Shown here one piece after another: positions 34,313-43,357 of a DNA stretch of 64,000 nucleotides. Both the position numbers and the translations under genes were made by a program. The stretch comes from Sphingomonas mali NBRC 15500 (GTDB taxonomy: Bacteria > Pseudomonadota > Alphaproteobacteria > Sphingomonadales > Sphingomonadaceae), in assembly GCF_001598415.1 (NCBI RefSeq), contig NZ_BCYX01000017.1:35239-99238 (forward strand). Direction: 5' to 3'. Within the stretch, counting starts at the first letter, position 1; the number at the start of each line of letters is the position of its first letter. The notes below the pieces were generated by a model, which was not told the origin of the DNA, did no database searches, and worked only from the letters and a program-made list of their open reading frames with translations.

Positions 34313-36916
34313 CTAACCGTCGTGCGCGAGCCGCTTCAGGCGATACAGCACGTCCAGCGCCTCGCGCGGGCTGAGCGCGTCGACGTCGAGGCTGTCGAGT
34401 TCGGCGCGGACCGCATCGCATTCCTCTTCCTCCGCCTCGATCGCGGCGGCGAACAGCGGCAAGTCGTCGAGTCCGGCGGCCAACCCCCCGGTCTTGGCCC
34501 GGCCCGCCTCGAGCTTGGACAGCACTGCCTTGGCGCGCGCGATCGTCGCCGGCGGCAGCCCGGCAAGGCGCGCGACCGCGAGACCGTAGGAACGGTCGGC
34601 GGGTCCGTCGGAGACTTCGTGGAGCAGGACCAGGTCGCCTTTCCACTCGCGCGCGCGGACATGGTGGAGGCTCAGCGCATCACAGCGTTCAGCGAGCCGC
34701 GTCAGTTCGTGATAATGCGTCGCGAAGAGGCAACGGCAGCGATTGTCCTCATGGATCGCTTCGACCACCGCCCAGGCGATGGCGAGACCGTCATAAGTCG
34801 ACGTACCGCGCCCGACCTCGTCGAGGATGACGAAGCTGCGCGGCGTGGCCTGGGCCAGGATCGCAGCGGTCTCGACCATCTCGACCATGAAGGTCGATCG
34901 ACCGCGCGCGAGATTGTCCGACGCGCCGACGCGGCTGAACAATTTGTCGACCAGGCCGAGTTCGGCGCGCGCCGCGGGGACATAGCTGCCCGCTTGGGCG
35001 AGGACGGCGATCAGCGCGTTCTGGCGCAGGAAGGTCGATTTGCCGCCCATGTTCGGGCCAGTGACGAGCCACAGGCGCGAGGTCTCGGAAAGCACGCAGT
35101 CATTGGCGACGAAACGCTCGCCGCTGCGCTGGACGGCGGCCTCGACCACCGGATGACGGCCGCCCTCGACTTCGAAACAGGCGTGATCGACCAGGGTCGG
35201 CCGGGCCCAGCCATCCTCGGCGGCGCGCTCGGCCAGGCCGGCCGCAACGTCGAGCCGCGCAAGCGCGTCGGCTGTCGCGGCGATTGCTTCCCGGCCCCTA
35301 AGCGCGGTCTGGGTCAGCTCCTCGAGATGTGCGGCCTCGGCGGCAAGTGCGTGGCTGCCGGCCTGGGTGACTTTCATCGCCAGTTCGTGGAGTTCGGGCG
35401 CGTTGAAGCGGACGACGCCGGCCAGGGTCTGGCGATGCGTGAACCCGCTGTCGGGCGCCATTAGCGGGTCGGCGGCCTTGGCCGGCACCTCGACATGATA
35501 GCCGAGCACGCCGTTATGACGGATCTTGAGCGCGCTGGTGCCGGTGCGATTGCGATATTCCGCCTCGAGCGCCGCGATCGCGCGACGGCCGCCCGCGCCG
35601 ATATCGCGCAGATCGTCGAGTGCGGTATCATAGCCCTCGGCGATATAGCCGCCGTCGGATGCGTCGATCGGCGGGGAGGGGACGAGCGAGCGCTTGAGCA
35701 GGTCGATCAGCGACCCGTGGCCGCGCAGCCGAGGCACGATGTCCTGGAGCAATGGCGGCGGCGCATCGAGCGTGTCGATCCGCTCACCGAGCAACCAGGC
35801 GCCATCGAGGCCGTCGCGCAATTGACCCAAATCGCGTGGGCCGCCGCGGCCGGCGACCAGGCGTCCGAGCGCGCGACCGATATCGGGCAGGCTTCGCAAG
35901 GTCGCGCGCAGGTTCTCGCGCAAGGCGCCGTCGTCATGCAGCCGCTGGACGAGGTCGAGCCGCGCCTCGATCGCCGCACGGTCCATCAGCGGCGCGCCGA
36001 TATCGCCGGCGAGTAGCCGCGCACCGGCGCCGGTCACCGTCCGGTCGACCGCGTCGAGCAGGCTGCCCTTGCGCTGGCCGGTCTGGGTCTGGGTGAGTTC
36101 CAGGCTGTCGCGCGTCGCGGCGTCGATCGCCATCGCTTCGCCGGCATTGCCGATCCGGGGCGGACGCAGGAACGGCAGCGAGCCTTTCGCGGTGTGGTCG
36201 AGATAGGCGACCAGACCGCCGGCCGCGGCCATGCCGGCGCGGCTCAGCTGCCCGAAGCCGTCGAGCGTGGCGACACCGTAAACGCGCTTCAACCGCGTTT
36301 CGGCGGCGGTCGAATCGAACTCGCCGCGCGGACGCAGCACGGTGGCATAGTGTTCGAACGCGCTTCCCTCGCTGGCCAATATTTCGGCCGCATTCAGCCG
36401 CGCGAGTTCGGCGGACAGTCCACCGGCATCGGTCTCGACCAATTCGAACCGGCCGGTCGAGACGTCCGCGGCAGCGACCGCGATGCCGCCCGCGGCTTCG
36501 CCGATCGCGACGCACCAATTGGCGGTGCGGGAATCGAGCAGGGCTTCCTCGGTCAAGGTGCCGGCGGTCACCACGCGGATGATCGCCCGCGCGACCAACG
36601 CCTTGGAGCCGCCGCGCTTCTTGGCCTCGGCCGGCGTCTCGGTCTGGTCGGCGATGGCGACGCGGTGACCGGCCTTGATCAGCCGTTGCAGATAGCCGAC
36701 CGCGGCATGCGCCGGCACGCCGCACATCGGGATCTTCTCACCGTCATGCTCGCCGCGCGCGGTCAGCGCGATGTCGAGCACGGCGCTGGCGATCTTCGCG
36801 TCCTCGAAGAACAATTCGAAGAAATCGCCCATCCGGTAGAACAGCAGGCAATCTCCAGCCTCCGCCTTAAGGGCGAGATACTGGGCCATCATCGGGGTCG
36901 GTGCGGCGTCAGCCAT
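34313..36916 (-). CDS. mutS: DNA mismatch repair protein MutS
   Basis: An 867-residue mismatch recognition ATPase. The mismatch-binding Phe-x-Glu is in FYRMGDFFELFFEDA near 26-40; the connector, lever and clamp domains follow; the Walker A is TGPNMGGKSTFLRQ near 630, Walker B FVILDEVGRGTSTYDG, and the HTH dimer domain is at the C-terminus. Length is typical. It is divergent from maeB; their 5' ends are 185 bp apart. Confidence 0.97.
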   Translation of the reverse strand: MADAAPTPMMAQYLALKAEAGDCLLFYRMGDFFELFFEDAKIASAVLDIALTARGEHDGEKIPMCGVPAHAAVGYLQRLIKAGHRVAIADQTETPAEAKKRGGSKALVARAIIRVVTAGTLTEEALLDSRTANWCVAIGEAAGGIAVAAADVSTGRFELVETDAGGLSAELARLNAAEILASEGSAFEHYATVLRPRGEFDSTAAETRLKRVYGVATLDGFGQLSRAGMAAAGGLVAYLDHTAKGSLPFLRPPRIGNAGEAMAIDAATRDSLELTQTQTGQRKGSLLDAVDRTVTGAGARLLAGDIGAPLMDRAAIEARLDLVQRLHDDGALRENLRATLRSLPDIGRALGRLVAGRGGPRDLGQLRDGLDGAWLLGERIDTLDAPPPLLQDIVPRLRGHGSLIDLLKRSLVPSPPIDASDGGYIAEGYDTALDDLRDIGAGGRRAIAALEAEYRNRTGTSALKIRHNGVLGYHVEVPAKAADPLMAPDSGFTHRQTLAGVVRFNAPELHELAMKVTQAGSHALAAEAAHLEELTQTALRGREAIAATADALARLDVAAGLAERAAEDGWARPTLVDHACFEVEGGRHPVVEAAVQRSGERFVANDCVLSETSRLWLVTGPNMGGKSTFLRQNALIAVLAQAGSYVPAARAELGLVDKLFSRVGASDNLARGRSTFMVEMVETAAILAQATPRSFVILDEVGRGTSTYDGLAIAWAVVEAIHEDNRCRCLFATHYHELTRLAERCDALSLHHVRAREWKGDLVLLHEVSDGPADRSYGLAVARLAGLPPATIARAKAVLSKLEAGRAKTGGLAAGLDDLPLFAAAIEAEEEECDAVRAELDSLDVDALSPREALDVLYRLKRLAHDG

Positions 36917-37101
36917 TGGCGTCGGTTAGCCCAGCCGATCTGCGGCGCAAATCCCGCTTTTGCCCTTTGCTGTGGGTAAAGTGTGCGGATTTCCGCCCGG
37001 CGGGCGGCGCATCCGTGTCGGCAAAAGTGCATCAAGGAGCGGCAAGCCGGTTTCCTTCTCCCCAACGCGCACCTAAAGACGGCGCAACAGAGAGGACCAG
37101 G

Positions 37102-39360
37102 ATGGCCGACGAAACTTCCGTGCAGTTTTCCGACCGAGAAGCGCTGCTCTTCCATTCGGAAGGGCGGCCCGGCAAGATCGAGATCATCGCGTCGAAACCG
37201 CTGACGACGCAGCGCGACCTGGCGCTGGCTTATTCGCCTGGCGTCGCCATCCCGGTTCAGGCGATCGCCGACGATCCGGCGATGGCCTATGACTATACCG
37301 TCAAGGGCAATCTGGTCGCGGTCATCTCGAACGGCACCGCGATCCTGGGCATGGGCAATCTCGGCGCATTGGCGTCCAAGCCGGTGATGGAAGGCAAGGC
37401 GGTCCTCTTCAAGCGGTTCGCCGATGTCGACGCGATCGATATCGAGCTCAACACCGAGGACGTGAACCGCATCATCGACGCGGTCGAGCTGATGGAGCCG
37501 AGCTTCGGCGGCATCAACCTTGAGGACATCAAGGCGCCCGAATGCTTCATCATCGAGCAGACCCTGCGCGAGCGGATGAACATCCCGGTCTTCCATGACG
37601 ACCAGCATGGCACCGCGATCATCACCGCGGCCGGACTGATCAACGCCTGCCTGCTGACCGGCCGCCACCTTTCGGACATCAAGGTCGCGGTCAACGGCGC
37701 GGGCGCGGCGGCGATCGCGTGCACCGAGCTGATCAAGGCGATGGGCGTGCGGTCCGACAACGTCATCATGTGCGACCGATCGGGCGTGATCTACAAGGGC
37801 CGCGAGAAGGTCAATCAGTGGCAGTCGGCGCATGCCGTCGACACCGAGAAGCGGACCTTGCAGGAAGCGATGCACGGCGCTGACGTTTTCCTCGGCCTGT
37901 CGGCGGCGGGCGCGGTCACGCCCGACATGGTGCGCGATATGGCCAAGGCGCCGATCATCTTCGCGATGGCCAATCCCGAGCCCGAAATCCGACCCGAGCT
38001 GGCCAAGGAAGCGCGTCCCGACGCGATCATCGCCACTGGCCGCTCGGATTATCCCAACCAGGTCAACAACGTGATCGGTTTTCCGTTCATCTTCCGCGGC
38101 GCGCTCGACGTGCGCGCGACCGGGATCAACGAGGAAATGAAGATCGCCGCCGCGCATGCGATCGCCGAACTGGCGCGCGAAGCGGTGCCCGAGGAAGTGG
38201 CCGTCGCCTATGGCGTGCGTCATACGTTCGGTCCCGAATATATCATTCCCGCACCGTTCGATCCGCGGCTGATGGAGCTGGTGCCCGCCGCGGTCGCCAA
38301 GGCGGCGATGGATTCGGGCGTCGCCACCAAGCCGATCCTCGACATGGCGGCGTACCGCCAGCAGTTGCGCGGCCGGCTCAACCCGACCACCGGCGTGCTC
38401 GCCCAGGCCTATGAAGGCGCGCGCGCGCAACCCAAGCGCGTGCTGTTCGCGGAAGGCGAGGAGGAAGTCGTGCTGCGCGCCGCGGTGGCGTTCCGCGAGG
38501 GCGGTTACGGTACGCCGGTGCTGGTCGGACGCGACGACGTCCACGACCGGCTGCGTGCGCTCGGCGTCAAGGACGTCGAAAGCTACGAGGTCCATAACAG
38601 CCGCACCTCGGCCCTGGTGCCGCGGATGGTCGATTTCCTCTATCAGCGGCTCCAGCGCCGCGGCTATCTGCGCCGCGATTGCGAGCGGATGATCAACCAG
38701 GACCGCAACATTTTCGGCGCGGTGCTGCTCCAGCTCGGCGAAGCCGATGCGATGATCACCGGCGTCACCCGGACCTATGCCCAGACGATGCGCGAAGTGC
38801 GCAAGGTGATCGACATCGAGGCGGGCCGGACCGCGTTCGGCATCCATGTCATGGTCGGCCAGACGCACACCGTGTTCATGGCCGACACGACGATCAACGA
38901 GCGCCCGACCGCCGAGGAATTGGCCGACATCGCCGAGCAGACCGCCGCGGTCGCACGCCGCATGGGTCACGAACCGCGCGTCGCGTTCCTGAGCTATTCG
39001 ACTTTCGGCAACCCCGAGGGGCGCTGGCTCGAGAATCTGCGCGCAGCGGTGGGCGTGCTCGACCGGCGCCAGGTGAGCTTCGAATATGAAGGCGAGATGG
39101 CGCCCGACGTCGCGCTCAACCCGCGCCAGCTGGCGAATTATCCGTTCGCCCGACTGTCGGGGCCGGCCAATGTGCTGATCATGCCTGGACTGCAATCGGC
39201 CAACATCTCGGCCAAATTGCTCCGCGAACTCGGCGGCGATGCAGTGATCGGACCGATGCTGGTCGGGCTGGAAAAGCCGGTCCAGATCGCGCCGATGACC
39301 TCGACCGCGAGCGAGTTGGTCACGCTGGCGGTGCTCGCCGCAGGCGGGGTCGCGCGCTGA
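37102..39360 (+). CDS. maeB: NADP-dependent malic enzyme with phosphotransacetylase-like domain
   Basis: A 752-residue two-domain protein. Residues 1 to about 430 are the malic enzyme (YSPGVAIPV, NGTAILGMGNLG, the metal site FHDDQHGTA, and VAVNGAGAAAIA). Residues about 430-752 are a PTA-like domain (VLFAEGEEEVVLRAAVAF, INQDRNIFGAVLLQLGEADAM, VLIMPGLQSANI), usually regulatory and binding acetyl-CoA. It makes pyruvate and NADPH from malate. The start at 37102 follows AGAGGACC. Confidence 0.96.
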   Translation: MADETSVQFSDREALLFHSEGRPGKIEIIASKPLTTQRDLALAYSPGVAIPVQAIADDPAMAYDYTVKGNLVAVISNGTAILGMGNLGALASKPVMEGKAVLFKRFADVDAIDIELNTEDVNRIIDAVELMEPSFGGINLEDIKAPECFIIEQTLRERMNIPVFHDDQHGTAIITAAGLINACLLTGRHLSDIKVAVNGAGAAAIACTELIKAMGVRSDNVIMCDRSGVIYKGREKVNQWQSAHAVDTEKRTLQEAMHGADVFLGLSAAGAVTPDMVRDMAKAPIIFAMANPEPEIRPELAKEARPDAIIATGRSDYPNQVNNVIGFPFIFRGALDVRATGINEEMKIAAAHAIAELAREAVPEEVAVAYGVRHTFGPEYIIPAPFDPRLMELVPAAVAKAAMDSGVATKPILDMAAYRQQLRGRLNPTTGVLAQAYEGARAQPKRVLFAEGEEEVVLRAAVAFREGGYGTPVLVGRDDVHDRLRALGVKDVESYEVHNSRTSALVPRMVDFLYQRLQRRGYLRRDCERMINQDRNIFGAVLLQLGEADAMITGVTRTYAQTMREVRKVIDIEAGRTAFGIHVMVGQTHTVFMADTTINERPTAEELADIAEQTAAVARRMGHEPRVAFLSYSTFGNPEGRWLENLRAAVGVLDRRQVSFEYEGEMAPDVALNPRQLANYPFARLSGPANVLIMPGLQSANISAKLLRELGGDAVIGPMLVGLEKPVQIAPMTSTASELVTLAVLAAGGVAR

Positions 39361-39417
39361 TGATGGATTGACCCACGGCTCAGCCGCCATACATCTAGTC
39401 TATGGCAGGTGGCATGC

Positions 39418-40056
39418 ATGGCTGACGCTCTGGGTGGCTCGTTGCCGCTATATCTCCTGATCGGCATCGTCGTCGTGTTGATGCTGCTCGCCCGGCGGTT
39501 TCGGGTGGTCGGGCGATTGTTGTCGATGACGGCGCTGGTCGTCTCGCTCGGGCTGATCGTGATGCTGGTCGGTGAGCGCGGGCGGTTCGATCCGATGTTC
39601 GCGCGGGTCGCCAAGATCCTGCACCTGGAGGACGGGCAACAGGTCGTCGGTAAGGAGATGCGCGTGCCGATGGCCGATGATGGCCATTTCTGGGTGACCG
39701 TTCGCTTCGGCCATGTCGAACGCAAGATGCTGGTCGACAGCGGCGCGACGGTAACCGCTCTGTCGACCGATACCGTCGAAGCGGCGGGGCTGCGGCTGAG
39801 CCCGAGCCCGTTCCCGATGATCATCCAGACTGCCAACGGATCGGTTCGCGCCGATACCGCGACCGTGCCCGAATTGCGCATTGGCAATATCGTCGCGCGC
39901 GATCTGCCCGTCGTCAGTTCGCCGGCATTCGGCGACATGGACGTGATCGGGATGAACTTCCTGTCGCGGCTCAAGAGCTGGCGCGTAGAGGGGCGGACGC
40001 TGATTTTGACGCCGAACCATCCGCAGAATGCGAATGGTGCCGCTATGACCTCCTAA
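39418..40056 (+). CDS. Membrane-anchored retropepsin-like aspartic protease (TIGR02281 type)
   Basis: A 212-residue protein with two N-terminal hydrophobic segments (LPLYLLIGIVVVLMLLA and LLSMTALVVSLGLIVMLV) and a retropepsin-like domain in the second half. The active-site motif is LVDSGATVTALS (Asp-Ser-Gly); IGMNFLSRLKSWRVEGRTL closes the fold. One domain implies a dimeric protease. AGGTGG lies before the ATG at 39418; a GTG at 39409 is possible. It ends right at the palindromic element. Confidence 0.85.
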   Translation: MADALGGSLPLYLLIGIVVVLMLLARRFRVVGRLLSMTALVVSLGLIVMLVGERGRFDPMFARVAKILHLEDGQQVVGKEMRVPMADDGHFWVTVRFGHVERKMLVDSGATVTALSTDTVEAAGLRLSPSPFPMIIQTANGSVRADTATVPELRIGNIVARDLPVVSSPAFGDMDVIGMNFLSRLKSWRVEGRTLILTPNHPQNANGAAMTS

Positions 40057-40223
40057 CCCTCTCCCTGTGGGCGCGCCGGGTCGGTCATGCCCCCGGCATG
40101 ACCTGAATGGCGCGGGGCGCCATTCACCCGGCACGGGTCGAGCCGCGTAGCGGCGAGGGGTGAGGGCAGGCATCGGTTTCTGCCCTCACCCTTCCGCGCC
40201 TTCTGCGCTCCGATGGGAGAGGG
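40057..40223. repeat. Nested palindromic element containing a Y-shaped unit
   Basis: It fills the whole gap between two convergent stop codons. Outer arms CCCTCTCCC (40057-40065) and GGGAGAGGG (40215-40223). Inside is a three-way unit at 40075-40132: outer GCCGGGT/ACCCGGC, two 9-3-9 hairpins (40083-40103, loop ccc; 40105-40125, loop ggg), with single c and t at the junction. Then a 12-bp hairpin GGGTGAGGGCAG/CTGCCCTCACCC (40158-40191). Confidence 0.75.
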
Positions 40224-40225
40224 AT

Positions 40226-41014
40226 TTATGCGTCGATCGACGTGCCCAGCGCCGCGTTGACCAGACCGCCGTCGACCACCAGCGTATCGCCGACGACATA
40301 GTCCGAGGCGCGGCTGGCGAGGAAGATCGCGGCGCCCGCCATATCCTCGTCGGTGCCGATACGGCGCATCGGAATGTTCTTGGCGACCTCATCGCCGTGG
40401 TCGCGCGCGGCGCGGTTCATCTCGCTGGCGAAGGCGCCAGGGGCCAGGCTGGTGACGATGATCGCGTCCTTGATCAGCCGTGCCGCCATCCGCTTGGTGA
40501 GATAGATCAGTGCCGCCTTGGAGGCATGATAGCTGTACGTTTCCCACGGATTGAGCCGCAGGCCGTCGATCGAGGTGATGTTGATCACCTTGCTCGGCTT
40601 GTCATAGCTTGCCTGCGCCTTGAGCAGGCCGTGCAGCGCCTGCGTCAGGAAGAAGGGCGATTTGACGTTCAGGTCCATCACCTTGTCCCAGCCGCTTTCC
40701 GGGAATTCCTCGAACGGCACGCCCCAGGCGGCGCCGGCATTGTTGACCAGGATGTCGAGATGATCCTCATGCTCGGCCAGCTTGGCGGCGAGCGCCTTGC
40801 AGCCGTCGACGGTCGAGACGTCCATCGGAATCGGAATGCAGTTCGGGCCGAGTTCGGCGGCGGTCTCCTCGCAGGCCGGTGCCTTGCGCGACGAGATGTA
40901 CACCTTGGCTCCCTGCGCGATGTAGCCCGCAGCGATCATCTTGCCGATGCCGCGCGATCCCCCGGTGATCAGCGCGACGCGCCCTTCGAGGCTGAAGAAT
41001 TTGCTGGTGTCCAT
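40226..41014 (-). CDS. Short-chain dehydrogenase/reductase
   Basis: A 262-residue classical SDR: VALITGGSRGIGKM near 13-26, LDILVNNAGAAWG near 84-96, catalytic TSIDG then YSYHASKAAL (Tyr-x3-Lys), and a C-terminal MRRIGTDEDMAGAAIFLAS and DTLVVDGG. The arginine after strand 2 (SSRKA) suggests NADP. The start at 41014 gives the family N-terminus. It lies downstream of an acyl-CoA dehydrogenase on the same strand with a palindrome between, so lipid or thioester metabolism is possible. Confidence 0.9.
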   Translation of the reverse strand: MDTSKFFSLEGRVALITGGSRGIGKMIAAGYIAQGAKVYISSRKAPACEETAAELGPNCIPIPMDVSTVDGCKALAAKLAEHEDHLDILVNNAGAAWGVPFEEFPESGWDKVMDLNVKSPFFLTQALHGLLKAQASYDKPSKVINITSIDGLRLNPWETYSYHASKAALIYLTKRMAARLIKDAIIVTSLAPGAFASEMNRAARDHGDEVAKNIPMRRIGTDEDMAGAAIFLASRASDYVVGDTLVVDGGLVNAALGTSIDA

Positions 41015-41037
41015 TGGTGTCTCCCGTTTCTGAAAAC

Positions 41038-41126
41038 CGTCATCCCAGCGAAAGCTGGGATCTTGTGCCGCAATCGGCACCGCCAGCGCGCCGTCGCCTG
41101 AGGCCCCAGCTTTTGCTGGGGCGACG
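41038..41126. repeat. 89-bp paired palindrome, CGTCATCCCAGC family
   Basis: CGTCATCCCAGCgaaaGCTGGGAT at the left and CCCCAGCttttGCTGGGGCGACG at the right. Outer CGTC/GACG arms match. Single copy in this window; layout is like the CGTCAtgCCGG family. Confidence 0.75.
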
Positions 41127-41146
41127 GCTTGTTACGCTCCGTCCGT

Positions 41147-42292
41147 TCACCCCCCGCGTTTCAGCGTTTCTCGCGCGATGATGAGTTGCTGAATCTGGCT
41201 GGTGCCTTCGTAGATGCGGAACAGCCGGACATCGCGATAGAGCCGTTCGATGCCGTAATCGGCGATATAGCCCGCACCGCCATAGATCTGCACCGCGCGG
41301 TCGGCGACGCGGCCGACCATCTCGCTGGCGAAATATTTGGCCGCAGCCGATTCCATGACGACGTCCTTGCCCGCATCCTTGGCCGCCGCGGTTTCAAGGA
41401 CCAATGCCCTGGCGGCGAGCGCGTCGGTCTTCGAATCGGCGATCATTGCCTGGATCAATTGGTGCTCGGCGATCGGCTTGCCGAACTGCTTGCGCTCGCT
41501 GGCATAAGCGACGCAATCGGCGATCAGCCGCTCAGCGACGCCGACGCAGACTGCCGAGATGTGCAAGCGCCCGCGATCGAGCACGCGCATCGCGATCTTG
41601 AAGCCTTCGCCTTCGGCACCGAGCCGGTTCTCGACCGGGACCACCACGTCATCGAAGATCACGTCGGCAACCTTGGCGCCCTTTTGGCCCATCTTCTTCT
41701 CGGGCTCGCCAATCGACACGCCGGCAAGATTGCGCGGGACCAGGAAAGCGGAAACGCCGCGGCCGCCCGGCGCGTCGCCGGTCCGCGCCATCACGGTGAA
41801 CAGATCCGCCTTGTCGGCATTGGTGATGAAGCGCTTGGTGCCAGACAGGCGATAGGCCTGGCCATCCCACACCGCCTTGGTCTTCACCGCACCCGAATCG
41901 GAACCGACATCGGGTTCGGTCAGCGCGAAGCTGGTGATGATCTCGCCGCTCGCGATCCGGGGCAGCCACTCGGCTTTCTGCTCTGGACTGCCCGCCATCA
42001 CGAGGCCCTGGCTGCCGATGCCGACATTGGTGCCGAAGCTCGAGCGGAACGCCGGTGTCGTGCGGCCGAGCTCGATCGCGACCTTCACCTCTTCGAGCAT
42101 GGTCAGGCCCAGGCCGCCATATTCCTCGGCGATCGACAAGCCGAACAGGCCCATCGCCTTCATCTCGGCGGTAACATCCTCGGGGATGGCGTCTTGCGCT
42201 TCCACATCGGCTTCCAAGGGACGAAGCCGCTCGGTCACGAAGCGGCGGACGGTGTCGATCAGTGCGTCGAAGGTTTCGGCGTCGAGCGCCAT
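41147..42292 (-). CDS. Acyl-CoA dehydrogenase
   Basis: A 381-residue FAD flavoprotein of fatty-acid or acyl-CoA oxidation. The N-terminal helical domain (ETFDALIDTVRRFVTERLRP) precedes the central signature SFALTEPDVGSDSGAVKTKA, the C-terminal domain with YASERKQFGKPIAEHQLIQAM, and the catalytic-base region VQIYGGAGYIADYGIERLYRDVRLFRIYEGTSQIQQLIIA; the Glu of YEGTS is the usual base. An AGGAACG lies before the ATG. Chain length preference cannot be read. Confidence 0.94.
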   Translation of the reverse strand: MALDAETFDALIDTVRRFVTERLRPLEADVEAQDAIPEDVTAEMKAMGLFGLSIAEEYGGLGLTMLEEVKVAIELGRTTPAFRSSFGTNVGIGSQGLVMAGSPEQKAEWLPRIASGEIITSFALTEPDVGSDSGAVKTKAVWDGQAYRLSGTKRFITNADKADLFTVMARTGDAPGGRGVSAFLVPRNLAGVSIGEPEKKMGQKGAKVADVIFDDVVVPVENRLGAEGEGFKIAMRVLDRGRLHISAVCVGVAERLIADCVAYASERKQFGKPIAEHQLIQAMIADSKTDALAARALVLETAAAKDAGKDVVMESAAAKYFASEMVGRVADRAVQIYGGAGYIADYGIERLYRDVRLFRIYEGTSQIQQLIIARETLKRGG

Positions 42293-42317
42293 GACGTTCC
42301 TCTCCCCTTGTCCAACT

Positions 42318-42408
42318 CGTCATGCCGGGCTTGTCCCGGCATCCAACGTGCAACAACGGCCGGATTCCGTTGTGGACGGTTGGACCCCGGAACAAGGCCG
42401 GGGTGACG
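42318..42408. repeat. Paired palindrome, CGTCAtgCCGG family, copy 2
   Basis: A 91-bp unit: CGTCATGCCGGGCTTGTC, CCAAC, a central hairpin ACAACGG/CCGTTGT, GTTGG, then AACAAGGCCGGGGTGACG. It lies in the divergent gap upstream of two start codons, so it cannot be only a terminator. A copy of identical length is at 56375-56465. Confidence 0.8.
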
Positions 42409-42470
42409 GTTGGTAGTTTGGCGGAAAGCTCGCTGCAACATCAAACAAACCCGAAATTCGAAAAGCTGGA

Positions 42471-42498
42471 TTGACCGGCCTCAAGCCCCCTCTATGCT
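42471..42498 (+). promoter_or_regulatory. Sigma-70-like promoter of the SDR-transporter operon
   Basis: TTGACC (42471-42476), 16 bp, TATGCT (42493-42498), 28 bp before the SDR ATG at 42527. The hexamers and spacing fit a housekeeping promoter. Confidence 0.55.
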
Positions 42499-42526
42499 GC
42501 ATGAAAAATACATGCAGGAGAATGGA

Positions 42527-43357
42527 ATGCGGTTTCAGGGCAAGCGCGCCGTGGTCACTGGCGGCGCCTCCGGTATTGGGCGTGCAACGGCGTTGCGACT
42601 GGTCGAGGAAGGCGCGGACGTCCTGATCGGCGATGTCGATATTGCGGGCGGACAGGAGCTTGCCGAAACGTCGAACGGCCGCATCCGCTTCCAGAAAACC
42701 GACGTGACCCAGGCCGCCGATATCGAAGCGCTGATGGCGGCCGCCGATGCCGCGGGCGGGCTCGATATTCTGTTCAACAATGCGGGCGCAGCGGGCGCGC
42801 GGGACAAGATCGACGAGATTTCGCCGGACGATTGGGATCGCACGATGAGCTTGTTGCTGCGATCGGTGGCGATGGGCATCCGCTATGCGGCACCGCTGAT
42901 GGCGAAGCGTGGCGGCGGGGCGATCGTCAACACGTCGAGCGTCTCGGCATTGGGCAGCGGTTACGCACCGACCGCCTATTCGACCGCCAAGGCAGGCGTG
43001 CTGCATCTGACCAAGGTAGCCGCTGCGGACCTCGCCAAGCACAATATCCGCGTCAACGCGGTGGTACCGGGGTTCATCACCACCAACATCTTCACCTCGG
43101 CGCTGGGGCTCGAAGGCGCAGTGCGCGATCACGTCAACGGCGTGATTGCCCAGACCGCCGCGCACGCCCAACCGGTGCAGCGGGCCGGACGGCCCGAAGA
43201 CATCGCCGCAGCGGTTGCTTATCTGGCGAGCGATGACGCCAGCTTCGTCACCGGCACCCATATCCTGGTCGATGGCGGCATGCTGATCGGCACGCGCGCG
43301 AGCTGGGACGACAGCGTGCCGGGCCTGTTCTCGTCACTGGAGGCGGCGGCCTCGTGA
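42527..43357 (+). CDS. Short-chain dehydrogenase/reductase
   Basis: A 276-residue classical SDR: RAVVTGGASGIGRATAL near 7-23, an acidic residue after strand 2 (GDVDIAGG) suggesting NAD, LDILFNNAGAAG near 77-88, catalytic TSSVSALGSGYAPTAYSTAKAG with Tyr-x3-Lys, and VPGFITTNIFTSALG. AGGAG precedes the ATG. Its stop overlaps the GTG of a transporter gene (GTGA), so the two are coupled; the transporter probably imports its substrate or a precursor. Confidence 0.9.
   Translation: MRFQGKRAVVTGGASGIGRATALRLVEEGADVLIGDVDIAGGQELAETSNGRIRFQKTDVTQAADIEALMAAADAAGGLDILFNNAGAAGARDKIDEISPDDWDRTMSLLLRSVAMGIRYAAPLMAKRGGGAIVNTSSVSALGSGYAPTAYSTAKAGVLHLTKVAAADLAKHNIRVNAVVPGFITTNIFTSALGLEGAVRDHVNGVIAQTAAHAQPVQRAGRPEDIAAAVAYLASDDASFVTGTHILVDGGMLIGTRASWDDSVPGLFSSLEAAAS

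Noticed and set aside
36889..39390. 833-codon open frame opposite maeB
   Set aside because: Arg/His-rich antisense shadow of a clear malic enzyme gene, with no recognisable domain.
40057..40223. tRNA-like cloverleaf
   Set aside because: It has no anticodon arm, T-loop or CCA; the arms are exact 9-3-9 palindromes instead.
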